The position numbers were made by a program, and so were the translations under genes. 64,000 nucleotides of DNA, taken from contig CAWCJC010000006.1 of assembly GCA_963795835.1 (NCBI GenBank), positions 248,001 to 312,000 on the forward strand, given 5' to 3'. The notes below the pieces were generated by a model. It ran no database searches and was not told the DNA's origin. It was given only the letters and a program-made list of their open reading frames with translations. This DNA is from JALYXI01 sp963795835. GTDB lineage: Bacteria; Acidobacteriota; Terriglobia; Bryobacterales; Bryobacteraceae. Below, piece after piece: positions 44,517 through 54,700 of this stretch (position 1 is its first letter; each line of letters opens with the position of its first letter).

Positions 44517-45486
44517 ACATCTTGTGTTAATTTTGTTGTTGCTCGGGTGTCTAGCCGTTCCAGGGTTCGCGGCGGAAATGCTGCGCCTGGAAAGCAACGT
44601 CGAAGCCATGGGAAGTACTTATTCCCTGGTACTTTACGGACCGGACCAAGAGCAGCTGGAACGCGCCGCCGAGCTGGCCTTTGCTGAAGCGCACCGCCTG
44701 GATGAAGAACTTTCGAATTACAAGCCCGAAAGCCCGTGGAGCGAAGTAAATCGTTTTGCGGCGGAGCGCGCCGTTGCCGTACCGGCGGAATTGTTCGATT
44801 TGCTAGCGGCCTGCGTCGATTACAGTAAACGCAGCGAAGGCGCGTTCGATATTACGGTAGGGCCGCTGATGCGGGTCTGGGGATTTTACAAAGGCTCCGG
44901 GCACCTGGCGAAGCAGGAAGACGTGAAAGGCGCACTGGCTCGCGTCGGTTACCGGAATCTTCTTCTCGATTCCAAAACCCAGACAGTTCGTTTCGCAAAA
45001 AAGGGTGTCGAGATCGATCCGGGTGGAATCGGGAAAGGTTTCGCGGTGGACCGGATGGTGGATGTCTTGAGAAAAGCAGGAATTCAAATCGCCCTGGTCA
45101 CCGCCTCCGGCAGCAGCATTTATGGCATGGGAGCGCCGCCGGGCGAAAAGGGCTGGACCATTTCGATTCGCGATCCCCGCGACGAGACCAAAACTGTGGA
45201 AAACATCGTCCTCAAAGACGAATCTCTTTCCACATCAGGCAGTTACGAGAAATTCTTCGAGGCAGACGGCAAGATTTACGCGCATATTATGGATCCCAGA
45301 ACGGGATTTCCTGCACGCGGAATGTTGTCCGTCTCCGTTATTACGCCCCGAACTATAGACAGCGAGGCCTGGTGCAAGCCATTCTTTATCAATGGGCGCG
45401 CCTGGGCGGCTCAACACAAACCGGAAAGGACTCGCGCATTTTTTTGCGAGGATAAAGCTGATCAAAAATGCGTGTGGCTCCAATGA
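44500..45486 (+). CDS. apbE: FAD:protein FMN transferase (ApbE), probable lipoprotein
   Basis: About 328 residues. ApbE attaches FMN covalently to threonine in target flavoproteins such as Nqr/Rnf subunits. Motifs are AMGSTYSLVLYGPD, AFDITVGPLMRVWGF, EIDPGGIGKGFAVDRM, SLSTSGSYEKFFE and YAHIMDPRTGFPA. The N-terminus LVLILLLLGC resembles a lipobox, so membrane anchoring is likely. I prefer ATG at 44500; a GTG at 44488 adds four residues. The stop overlaps the hemE ATG (ATGA). The target flavoprotein is not in the window. Confidence 0.9.
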   Translation: MRPIPKHLVLILLLLGCLAVPGFAAEMLRLESNVEAMGSTYSLVLYGPDQEQLERAAELAFAEAHRLDEELSNYKPESPWSEVNRFAAERAVAVPAELFDLLAACVDYSKRSEGAFDITVGPLMRVWGFYKGSGHLAKQEDVKGALARVGYRNLLLDSKTQTVRFAKKGVEIDPGGIGKGFAVDRMVDVLRKAGIQIALVTASGSSIYGMGAPPGEKGWTISIRDPRDETKTVENIVLKDESLSTSGSYEKFFEADGKIYAHIMDPRTGFPARGMLSVSVITPRTIDSEAWCKPFFINGRAWAAQHKPERTRAFFCEDKADQKCVWLQ

Positions 45487-46505
45487 GCAGTCGTTTCTTA
45501 GATGCGTGCAAACGTAGACCAACCGATGTTCGTCCGGTGTGGTTCATGCGGCAGGCAGGCCGTTACCTGCGTCAATATCGCGAGATCCGTTCGAAACACG
45601 GCATCCTTGAGATGTGTAAGCGGCCTGATTTGGCTGCGGCCGTAACCCTGCAGCCCGTGGAGTTACTGGACGTAGATGCCGCGATCATCTTCGCGGATCT
45701 GCTGCTGCCGGTGGAACCAATGGGCCTGAAACTCCGTTATGCCGAGGGAGAAGGGCCGATCATCGATAATCCGGTTCGCACGTCGGACGATATCGACAGC
45801 CTTTCCACGCTCAATACGGACGATTTGGGCTATGTCGGTGAGGCAATTCAGATGGTGACGCGGGCCTTAAACGGGCGAGTGCCGGTGATCGGCTTCGTCG
45901 GCGCGCCTTTCACCTTGGCCAGTTACATGATCGAAGGCGGGTCGAGCCGGAATTTCGTCCGTACGAAACGCCTGATGTATGCCGACGAGACGATGTGGCG
46001 GCGGCTGATGGGCAAGATTGTCGACGTCCTTGCGCCGTTTGCGATCAGCCAGGTGGCGTCCGGCGCGCGCGCCATTCAGGTTTTCGATAGCTGGGTGGGT
46101 GCCCTGGGCGCAGACGATTATGTCCGTTATGCGGCGCCGTACTCGCGCGCGTTGATCGAGCGGATTCGCTCTTCGGGAGTCCCTGTCATCCACTTCGGGA
46201 CCGGCGCTTCCGGCTTTTTCCGTGAACTGCACGCAGCGGGCGGAGACGTGATGGGCGTCGATTGGCGCATGAATATCGATCAGGCCTGGATGGATATCAG
46301 CTATCGGGCCGCGATTCAGGGCAACCTCGATCCCGTCGCGCTGTTTGCGCCGATTTCTGAGTTGCGCATCAAGGTCAATGAGCTGCTCAAGCGCACCGGT
46401 ACACGGCCGGGGCATATTTTCAACTTGGGACACGGCATCCTTCCGGAAACGCCGTTCGACCATGTGCGCGCCGTAGTCGAAATGGTGCGCGAGTTCCGCC
46501 CCTAG
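45483..46505 (+). CDS. hemE: Uroporphyrinogen decarboxylase
   Basis: About 340 residues. HemE converts uroporphyrinogen III to coproporphyrinogen III. The signature PVWFMRQAGRYLRQYREIR (about residues 19-37) and the second block GFVGAPFTLASYMIEGG are complete, as are VIHFGTGASGF and HIFNLGHGILPETP. The ATG at 45483 is embedded in the apbE stop (ATGA). The next gene is the protoporphyrinogen oxidase, so two heme steps are adjacent. Confidence 0.95.
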   Translation: MSSRFLDACKRRPTDVRPVWFMRQAGRYLRQYREIRSKHGILEMCKRPDLAAAVTLQPVELLDVDAAIIFADLLLPVEPMGLKLRYAEGEGPIIDNPVRTSDDIDSLSTLNTDDLGYVGEAIQMVTRALNGRVPVIGFVGAPFTLASYMIEGGSSRNFVRTKRLMYADETMWRRLMGKIVDVLAPFAISQVASGARAIQVFDSWVGALGADDYVRYAAPYSRALIERIRSSGVPVIHFGTGASGFFRELHAAGGDVMGVDWRMNIDQAWMDISYRAAIQGNLDPVALFAPISELRIKVNELLKRTGTRPGHIFNLGHGILPETPFDHVRAVVEMVREFRP

Positions 46506-46507
46506 TT

Positions 46508-47797
46508 CTGACCCATAACGCCCCGGTAGCAATCATCGGCGGAGGAATTTCCGGGCTAAGCGCCGCGCATTACTTGCGGGTGCGCGGAGTGGAGTCGGTC
46601 GTCATTGACCCCGGTACCGTTCTGGGTGGGCTGCTTCGTACCGAACAGGTCGAAGGCTGCACGGTGGAAGCGGGCGCGGATAGCTGGCTGGCCGCAAAAC
46701 CCTGGGCCCGCGAGCTGGCGGCCGAGTTAGGGATTTCCGCAGAAGTAATCGGATCGAACGATGCGATGCGCAGGATTCAGGTACTGCGTCGGGGCAACCT
46801 GGTTCCCTTCCCCACCGGAATGCAACTGATCGTCCCGAAAACCCTTGGCACCGTTTGGGGCGCTGAGTTGTTTGATCTGCCGACCAAGCTTCGGATGACG
46901 GCGGAACGCTTTCGCCGCCCCGGGCCAGAGCTACCGGAACGCTCCGTTGGAGCTTTCGTGCGCGACCACTTCGGTCAAGCCGCGGTCGACTACCTGGCCG
47001 CGCCCTTGTTGAGCGGAATTTACGGCGGCGATGTGGAAAAGCTAAGTGCCTCGAGCGTGCTTCCCAAATTCGTCGAGCGCGAGCGGCAGCACGGCAGCAT
47101 CACGCGGACAGCGGCCGAAGAACCGGCGCCGCGCGGAGCGACATTCGAATCGATGCGCGGCGGGTTAGGCCAATTATGCGAGGCTCTCCGGCCGCCTAAT
47201 CACCTGAAAGGCACGGCCGAAGCAATCCGGAACGAAGCGGGCAGTTGGCAGGTGCGCGTCGGGGGAGAGTGGCTCACGGCTTCAAGCGTGGTCGTCGCCA
47301 CGCCTGCGCACGCCGCCGCGGCTCTCCTGCCAGGGGAACTCGGCCGCATGCTGGCCGGGATTACGCACAGCTCGGCGCACATCGTGGCCATGGCCTTTCG
47401 CGGCGTTCCGCCGCTACCCGGGTTCGGCTTATTGGTCCCCAAGGTGGAAAACCACAACCTCATGGCGGCCACTTGGGTAACGTCGAAGTTCAGCGGCCGC
47501 GCTCCGCAGGACATTCAGGTTGTGCGAGCGTTCTTCCATCAGGAATCGCGGGATCCCGCGGGCGAACTGAGCAAAGTATTCCCGATCCCAGCCGAGCCTC
47601 TCTTCGTCCGCACCTATGAATGGCCTCAATCGCTGCCGCAGTATGCAGTGGGTCACAAGGCTCTGGTGGAGCGCATCGAGGCTGAGGTGGCGCGCTACCC
47701 CGGAATCCACCTGATCGGCAATGCATTCCATGGTGTCGGCATTCCGGACTGCGTTCGTCTGGCAAAAAAGACGGCGGCTAGCATAGTACCCGCGTAA
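46508..47797 (+). CDS. hemY: Protoporphyrinogen oxidase (HemG/HemY type) with probable CTG start
   Basis: About 429 residues. The FAD site VAIIGGGISGLSAAHYL is encoded at 46526-46576, upstream of the first in-frame ATG (46574). No ATG, GTG or TTG lies in frame between the FAD motif and the 3' part of hemE. CTG at 46508, directly after the hemE stop, would give (M)THNAPVAIIGGG, the expected family start. Later motifs are SVGAFVRDHFGQAAVDYLA, PLLSGIYGGDVEKLSASS, FESMRGGLGQL and the C-terminal FAD block IHLIGNAFHGVGIPDCV. It oxidises protoporphyrinogen IX or coproporphyrinogen III, the latter in coproporphyrin-pathway organisms. Confidence 0.85.
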   Translation: MTHNAPVAIIGGGISGLSAAHYLRVRGVESVVIDPGTVLGGLLRTEQVEGCTVEAGADSWLAAKPWARELAAELGISAEVIGSNDAMRRIQVLRRGNLVPFPTGMQLIVPKTLGTVWGAELFDLPTKLRMTAERFRRPGPELPERSVGAFVRDHFGQAAVDYLAAPLLSGIYGGDVEKLSASSVLPKFVERERQHGSITRTAAEEPAPRGATFESMRGGLGQLCEALRPPNHLKGTAEAIRNEAGSWQVRVGGEWLTASSVVVATPAHAAAALLPGELGRMLAGITHSSAHIVAMAFRGVPPLPGFGLLVPKVENHNLMAATWVTSKFSGRAPQDIQVVRAFFHQESRDPAGELSKVFPIPAEPLFVRTYEWPQSLPQYAVGHKALVERIEAEVARYPGIHLIGNAFHGVGIPDCVRLAKKTAASIVPA

Positions 47798-47806
47798 AAT
47801 AAAGAC

Positions 47807-48664
47807 GTGGATGCACGCCCCGTCACCCCCGCTGAAATTATCGATCTGATTCTTGTCGAATTCCGCGCGGAGATTCTTGAGATGCGCTACTCAAACGTAG
47901 TGCGAAGTGTCTTTCAGGTGTATCTGGGAAGCCGCGATCTAAAGCGCTTAGGGCCGGTTCTGGACCGCACGCGCGCTGAGGCCACCCGCGCTCTGAACGA
48001 AGAGCTCGCTCAGTTGAACAAGCGCAAAATTCGGATTCCCGGATTTCCGCAAAATCAAAAACGCTATGAAGTTGTCGGCGATGGGTGGGTTATCGACTTT
48101 CATGAAAATACCGATGACGACGCCGATGAAAATCCGCTCATCATTCAATCTGAGTTTGCGCCGCCTCCCGGAGTTTCCTCCGACACCGATGAGCGTGTGG
48201 GTACCGATACCGTCCGCATCACCAAAAAACAGATTTCCGGTTTAACTCAAACCACCACCGAAACCGCGCGCAGTCCGAATCTGATGACGCGAAAACCCTC
48301 AGGCATTGTCTTTGCGACGCTGAATTACTCCGATGAGCGCGGTGAGCAACAGTACGACATGACGAAGGAGCGCATCAAAGTTGGGCGCGGGGCGGCGGAT
48401 TGCTGGGTGGATCTGAGGCTGTACGCGAAGCAGGATATCTCGCGCGAACACATTCAGGTGCGCCACGACACCAACTCCGGCAAGTTCTTCCTCAAAGACC
48501 TGAGCACCTATGGAACAACCGTGGATGGAAAACGCGTACCTCCTTCTATCGAGCGCACCGGAGGAGAAGAAACCGACCACAATATCGAAGTCCCACTCCC
48601 GCCGAAAGCAAAAATCGGTCTGGCCGGCGTGCTGGAGTTGCAGTTCCGGGCGGCGCGAAAATGA
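47807..48664 (+). CDS. FHA-domain phosphopeptide-binding protein
   Basis: 285 residues starting with GTG, 9 bases after hemY. Residues 1-95 form an N-terminal domain with no family I can name securely (EIIDLILVEFRAEILEMRYS), followed by an acidic/Thr-rich linker (about 95-165, including VGTDTVRI and QTTTET, plausible kinase targets). A C-terminal FHA domain spans about 170-280: KVGRG, DISREHIQVRHD and STYGTTVDGKRVPPS, with the phosphothreonine-binding S-R-x-H. It opens the signalling/cell-wall block and overlaps the next small gene by 4 bases. By position it resembles fhaB in actinobacteria. Confidence 0.82.
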   Translation: MDARPVTPAEIIDLILVEFRAEILEMRYSNVVRSVFQVYLGSRDLKRLGPVLDRTRAEATRALNEELAQLNKRKIRIPGFPQNQKRYEVVGDGWVIDFHENTDDDADENPLIIQSEFAPPPGVSSDTDERVGTDTVRITKKQISGLTQTTTETARSPNLMTRKPSGIVFATLNYSDERGEQQYDMTKERIKVGRGAADCWVDLRLYAKQDISREHIQVRHDTNSGKFFLKDLSTYGTTVDGKRVPPSIERTGGEETDHNIEVPLPPKAKIGLAGVLELQFRAARK

Positions 48665-48756
48665 AGACGCTCTTCGAAGCGAGTCACGTGTTTACTATTT
48701 TGTTTTTGGGGCTCGCTGTGGCGCTGGCGATTCTCGGCCGTAAGCAGGCGGAATGA
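48661..48756 (+). CDS. 31-residue single-pass membrane peptide
   Basis: An ATG at 48661 overlaps the FHA stop, and its TGA at 48754-48756 overlaps the PP2C ATG, so both ends are coupled to neighbours by 4-base overlaps. The product is MKTLFEASHVFTILFLGLAV followed by ALAILGRKQAE: one hydrophobic helix (about residues 10-26) with a short basic C-terminus. No family is recognised. Its place between an FHA protein and a phosphatase suggests a membrane tether or regulator, by inference only. Confidence 0.6.
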   Translation: MKTLFEASHVFTILFLGLAVALAILGRKQAE

Positions 48757-50024
48757 CCAGGGTGCAGTCCGCCGGCCTGAGCGAGCAGGGCAACGTTCGC
48801 GGCAACAACGAAGACCGGTACCACATCGATTCCGATCGCGGCATATATCTGGTTGTCGACGGGATGGGTGGACAAGCGGCGGGCGAAGAGGCTGCGGAAA
48901 TTGCCGTCGCCACGCTTCGGGCGCGCCTGGAACGCACCACGGATTCGGCCGATCTCCGGATTCGCGAAGCCATCGCGCTCGCGAACAACGCCATCTTCGA
49001 AGCTGCCTCCGCCAACCCGGCGTGGTCGGGAATGGCTTGCGTGCTTACCGTAGCCGTGCTCGAAAACGGCTCGGCAACCCTGGGTCACGTCGGGGATTCA
49101 CGCGCCTACCGGCTTTCCGGCGGCAAGATTGAGAAGATCACGCGCGATCATTCGCCCGTGGGGGAACAGGAAGACGCGGGGAGGCTTTCGGAAGACGCCG
49201 CCATGAAGCATCCGCGCCGCAATGAAGTGTATCGCGATGTGGGCTCGGAACCGCGCACGCCGGACGATCCCGATTTTGTCGAAATCTACCGCGTTCCGTT
49301 CACAAATCGCGACGCGCTGCTTCTCTGCAGCGATGGTTTGAGCGACGTCGTTCCGAAGCAGCGCCTGGCGGCGGTGGTGGAAAACTATGCGGGCAATCCC
49401 GAAGCCGCGTTGCGCGATCTTGTGGCGGAGGCCGTCGCCACCGGACGCGATAATGTCTCCGCCATCCTCATCGAAGGGGAGGATTTCGCTGGTGCCCCAA
49501 CCGTGGTCGATACCCTTGCCGAGCCCCGGAGACGAAACTGGGTTCCGCTCTGGCTCGCTCTCGCGTTGGCCCTGGGCTTCATCGCCGGGTATTTCGCCGG
49601 CGCGCTGCTCACCCCTTCGCCTCACGGAAACCGGGTGCTGCGTGTCGGCAAGGGCGCGATTGCCACAGTTCCCGAAGCGGTGGTGCGGGCTGAGCCCGGC
49701 GATATTGTAGAGGTGGACCCGGGAGACTATCCGGAACGCGTCGTGCTCAAAGAGGGCACACGTATGATTGGGACCGATGCCGCTCACCTGAACGGCGGGA
49801 TTACGGCCGATGAGTTGCAGCATGCTTCCGTACAGGGGGTCACGGCAAGCGCCATCGAGATCCGAAATTCCAAGGTGGATTTGGAAGACGTCAGTGTTCC
49901 GGGATTGATCTCGTTTAAGGGCGGGTCGGCCGGAACGCTCCGGCATTCCAGGGCCGGAAAAATTCAGGTAGAGGTGACGGCAAAGCCCGTGCTCGAAGGA
50001 AATTCCATTGAACCCGGGCGATAG
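48753..50024 (+). CDS. PP2C-type Ser/Thr phosphatase with membrane helix and extracellular beta-helix-like tail
   Basis: 423 residues. The PP2C domain (1-240) has NVRGNNEDRYHID, YLVVDGMGGQAAGEEA, TLGHVGDSRAYRLSGGKI, ITRDHSPVGEQ, LLLCSDGLSDVVP and GRDNVSAILIE with the metal-binding aspartates. One membrane helix follows (about 264-288, WLALALALGFIAGYFAG). The outer part (about 300-423) resembles a DUF1565/pectate-lyase-like beta-helix start (VPEAVVRAEPGDIVEVDPGD). The layout matches PstP (phosphatase inside, helix, external domain), but the external domain differs. It should reverse phosphorylation by the kinase encoded next, whose start overlaps by 17 bases. Confidence 0.87.
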   Translation: MTRVQSAGLSEQGNVRGNNEDRYHIDSDRGIYLVVDGMGGQAAGEEAAEIAVATLRARLERTTDSADLRIREAIALANNAIFEAASANPAWSGMACVLTVAVLENGSATLGHVGDSRAYRLSGGKIEKITRDHSPVGEQEDAGRLSEDAAMKHPRRNEVYRDVGSEPRTPDDPDFVEIYRVPFTNRDALLLCSDGLSDVVPKQRLAAVVENYAGNPEAALRDLVAEAVATGRDNVSAILIEGEDFAGAPTVVDTLAEPRRRNWVPLWLALALALGFIAGYFAGALLTPSPHGNRVLRVGKGAIATVPEAVVRAEPGDIVEVDPGDYPERVVLKEGTRMIGTDAAHLNGGITADELQHASVQGVTASAIEIRNSKVDLEDVSVPGLISFKGGSAGTLRHSRAGKIQVEVTAKPVLEGNSIEPGR

Positions 50025-51787
50025 GTGGGGCGGGTTCCGCATCATTCGCTACTTGGGTAGCGGTGCGATGGGAGAAGTGTTTCTCGCGCATAACGAATTA
50101 GAAAACCGCGACGTTGCCGTGAAACGCGTGCGGCGCCCGCCAGGGGTTGAGGGCGAAGAGAAGATTGCGGCGGAACGAACGGGCGCGGAGTTGGAACGGC
50201 GCCTGTCCAGTGTGGACCAGCGCGTCACCAGGGTTTACTGGTACGGAGAGATCACCGGGGATCTCGCCGTCGAAATGGAGTACGTGGAAGGGCGCGATCT
50301 TTCCGCCGTGATTTCTGAGGGGCCGGTCGCGCCCGGTCGCGCCGCCGTGATCGCGCTCGAGCTTTGCGAGATGCTGGAGAATCTACGCGTTGCGGGTGTG
50401 GTTCACGGCGATTTGAAGCCGAAGAATATCCGCATCGACACAGCCGGACGCATCCGCGTCATGGATTTTGGCGTCGCTAAGGCGCTGGCAAAGTCCCGCG
50501 ATTATACGCAGGCCTTATTCGGGAGCATTGCCTACTGTTCACCGGAACGGCTGGAATCTGGGTCTATGGATCTGGCGTCGGACCTGTGGAGCGTGGGCGT
50601 AATGCTGTATCAGATGCTCTCCGGCCGTTTGCCGTTCGAGGGCGCAACGCCAGAACGATTGGAACGGCGGATCCGATCGGGCGAGCCCCCCGCGCCACTG
50701 CCCGATGCTGTTCCGGAAGCCTTGCACAGCATCTGCGCGCGCATGCTCGCCGCCAATTTGAGCGAGCGCTACGCGTCGCCCATGGCGGCACACGCGGATT
50801 TGAAACTGTTTCTTTCAGGGCGGCCGGTGCCGAAGCACGCGTTCTCTTCCGGCGATGCCACGCAACGGACCAGCGCCCCGGACAGGAATGCCACCATTCG
50901 CACTAAGGCTCCGCTTCCAAAGTCCCCGTCCCTATGGAAACCGCTGCGCCGCATCGCTGCCGTGGGCTTGGCCGCTCTGTTTGCCGTCCTGGTGCTGCTT
51001 TGGGTGATGATCCGTCCGCAGTATCAGGCCTGGGCCGATACCCGGGATCTGAAGCGCGAGATTGAAACCGAACACGTATCGGTGGACGACGCCTGGAACC
51101 GCTATCGCGACATCGCCAACCGCAAGAGGCTGGGCATGGCCATGTGGGGCATCAACACTCCTCTCGAGGCAAAGCTGGTTGCGGCCGGAGACGTACCGAT
51201 CCTCGACTTTCGCAACAACGACAACCCTACCTCGCGCGAGGGAACGTGGCGGCGCTCCATCACGTACTTCTCTCGTGCGCTCGAACTTCACCCGGGAGAC
51301 AAAACCTTGCGCGGCAAGCTTCGTCTGTGCGAAGCGCATGTCGACCGCATTACCGCCGGCAACCGGCAGGCGATGCTGAATGAGGCGGACGCAAAGTTTC
51401 GGGAAGCGGCGGAGTTGATGCACAAGTCTCCCGATCCGTGGATCGGACTGGCCCGGCTCTACGCTTACAATCTGGGCGATTGCGAGCGAGCCCAGCAAGC
51501 GCTCCATGAAGCGGAGAAACGGGGCCATCCGGAGAACCGCCGCGAGCAGGCCAACATGGCGGATGCTTACGCCCGGCGCGCACTCCAGACACTTCGCGAT
51601 GCCGGAAGATTCCACGAAATGCCGGACGCGGAGTTCGAAGCCCTTCGGCATGCGCGCGTCCGATTACCAGCAGGCGCGCGAGTTATATGCGCAGCTGGGT
51701 TCCTTCGGAAATGCGCCGAACGGTTTGGTGGCGGCAACCCGGGGAGAAGGATATGTCTTGAACCGGATGAAGGAACTGAACCCGTGA
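50008..51787 (+). CDS. Membrane Ser/Thr protein kinase with TPR-like outer domain, frameshifted near the end
   Basis: About 592 residues. It starts with TTG at 50008 (the only sensible start before YLGSGAMGEVFLAHN). Kinase residues: K39 in VAVKRV, catalytic loop VVHGDLKPKNIRI (D135), DFG at D153, and the activation end GSIAYCSPERLESGS. The loop has HGD rather than HRD, a non-RD kinase. A membrane helix lies at about 314-334. The outer part has TPR-like repeats (FSRALELHPGDKTLRGKL, PWIGLARLYAYNLGDCERA) and no PASTA. At about 51650-51660 (GCGCGCG) one extra base shifts the frame. The true end, DYQQARELYAQLG to NRMKELNP, stops at 51785-51787. Unshifted, the frame runs falsely into the RodA-PBP gene. 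Confidence 0.85.
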
Positions 51788-54700
51788 CCACTACTCGGCA
51801 GAGCGCCGCCGCGCGCGCGGGGGAGCGCAAAAGGAACACGCCTCCGCTTACGTTCCGTTTGCGCGAGCTTTTGTTTCTGCTGGTGAGCACCGCTGTTGTT
51901 TGCGCGGGCTTGTGGCTGGTGTGGCAATCGAAGTCTCGCGTGTTCGACGACTATCAAAAGGGGCTGGCCGCCGGGCGAATCGCCGACCTTCACCAGATGA
52001 AGTCCCAGCAGCAGTTGCTTCCGTTTCTGACGTCGGTTGCGGGACCGGAAGATCGCGATTTCGTCGCTCGCCGAATCTTTGCGGCTCACGCGCGGCAATT
52101 CGCGAATGCGGGCGCGATCGGAAACATGCGCGTAACGGAGCGGGAAATTTCGGCGCATGCACGGCTGGAAACGTTTCCGAAGCGAATCGCGGAGGCTGAG
52201 GCACGGGAGGCTCATCGAAAACCGCGCTGGTTTGGACAACAGGCACGCGCCGCAACCGTTTCGCTGCTTACGCCCGAAGAGGTCCGGAGCTTTAAACAAT
52301 CCGTGGTCGTCCGTACGCCGGAGGAATATCGGAACCGCTTCCTGCTCTGGTGCGCGCTCACGATTCTCAGCTTCTACGCGGTCCATCTTTTCTGGCGCAT
52401 ACGCGGCTTTTCTGGCGACCAAACCATGCTTCCCGCCCTCCACCTGTTGAGTGGCGCGGGCTTGATCCTGATGATCAGCTTGCGCGATCCTCTGCGGGAC
52501 ACGCTCATGTTTCAGGATTTCGCCGAAGGCCTGGTCTTAGGCGTTGTGCTGCTCGCCGCCCTGAGCGTCGTGGATTTCGAACGCGAATTCCGAGGATTGA
52601 GCTACGTGTGGCTGGGGCTCAGCATTCTGCTGGCGATAGCGCTGGCGCTGTTCGGGAGCGGCCCCGGTGAAAGCGATGCCAAGGTGAATCTGGGCTTCTT
52701 CCAGCCCGTGGAAGTCATCCGCATCATGCTGGTGTTCTTTCTCGCCGGATACTTCGCCCGCAACTGGGATGCGCTGCGAGACCTGAAGCAACAGCGCGGT
52801 CCTCTGCGCGCGCTCTCGCTTCCGCGCTTACAGTATCTGCTGCCGGTCGTGATCGGCGTGCTGGCCGCGCTCGCGATGTTCTTCCTTCTGAAAGATCTGG
52901 GGCCCGCGCTGGTCATCGGATGTTTGTTTCTGGCCCTCTACAGCGTCGCGCGCAACCGCTTCGGGCTGGCGTTGGCCGGCCTTTGCGCCATTGTGCTGGT
53001 GTTCTGGGGAGCTCATGCCATGGGCTATCCCGAAACGGTGACGCAACGGATCGACATGCGTTCCTCGCCTTGGGACAACCACGTCCACGGTGGCGATCAG
53101 CTGGCGCATTCGCTCTGGGCTCTATCGAGCGGCGGCGCGCTCGGGTCCGGCGTCGGGCTGGGCACGCCGGAGTTTATCCCCGCAGGACATACGGATCTGA
53201 TTGTGGCGGCGCTTGGGGAGGAGTGGGGCTTTGTGGGCGTGTTCGGTGTCTACTTGCTTTACGGCATTTTGCTGTATCGCTCGTTGCGCATTGCCCTCCG
53301 GGCGCCGGGAGCGTATTCGGTGTTCCTGGTGGTGGGCCTGGCGGCGGTCACGGCTCTGCAGATTCTGCTCATCACGGGCGGCATTTTGGGCATCATCCCG
53401 CTATCGGGCGTGGTCTCGCCCTTCCTGAGTTACGGGCGCAGTTCAATGGCGGCGAACTTCGCACTGTTCGGTATCATTCTGGCTGTCTCCGGACGTTTGC
53501 ATGCCAATCAGGCGCCGCGATTCGGGCGGCCTGTCAGGATCTTAGGCATCGCGGTGGGTGTCTGCTTTTGCGTGGTCATGGCGAGGGCGGCACAGGTGCA
53601 AATCGTCCAGGCGGATGAACTGGCAGCTCGCGCCGCGTTGGTGGTGCAATCCTCCGGACCGCGGCAGTATCAATATAATCCGCGGCTCACGCTCATCGCG
53701 CGGCAGTTACAAAAGGGCGAAATTTTCGACCGCAACGGTCTCCCGCTCGCCTCCAGTAATTGGGCAGCTCTGCAGTCCCACGCGGCGCAATATGCGTCGT
53801 TGGGAGTGCCGCTTGAGTCTGCACCTCCCGCGAATCGCCGGCGGTTCTATCCTTTGGGACCCAAGATGTTTTACTTGCTGGGCGACGTGGTTTCGCGCCG
53901 CAAACAAGGCGCTTCCAACACGGCGTTTCAGGAGCGTGCTTCGCGCGTCCGCCTGCAAGGCTTCGACGATTATGCCGATCTCGAAGTTTCGAAGGACGAG
54001 AAGACCGGGCGCGAAGTGCGGCGCATCAAATACGATTATCGCGACCTGCTCCCCCTGCTTCGCCATGGCAACGAACCCGACAATCCCGAAGTGAAGGACA
54101 TGCGCGAGCGCACGCGCGACGTACGGATGTCGATCGATGCGCGGCTGCAAATGCGTGCCTCAGCGATCCTAGAGCAGCACCTGCATAAGCTGGGGAAGGA
54201 CAAGGGCTCCCTGGTGGTCATGGACCCCGATACGGGCGATTTGCTGGCCGCGGTCAGTTATCCCTGGCCCGCCCCCGCTGAGTTTACGGCGCTGCAAGCC
54301 GAACCCGCTCAGGATGTCGACGATGCTCAACTGCAAGACCGCGCGCGTTACGGATTGTATCCGCCAGGCTCATCCTTCAAGCTGGTCACCGCGATTTCCG
54401 CGTTGAGGAAAGACCCCGGCCTCGCACAGCAGCGTTACGGCTGCATCCGGCTGCCGGACGGAAGGACCGGGAACTTCGTCGGCCAATCCAAACGGCCAAT
54501 CCGCGACGATATTCAGGACCGCGAACCTCACGGGTCCGTCGATATGGAGCGCGGGATTGTGGTCTCCTGCAACGCTTACTTTGCGCAGCTAGGCGCCTAT
54601 AAGGTAGGCGCGCGCGGCTTGTTCGATACAGCGGCGCTTTTCGGGATCCAAACCGCAAGCCCGAACAAATGGGAAGAGTTGCGCAAAGCTCTGCCACAGG

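Noticed and set aside
46574..47797. ATG at 46574 as the protoporphyrinogen oxidase start
   Set aside because: It omits the GGGISGLSAA FAD-binding motif that is encoded in frame just upstream.
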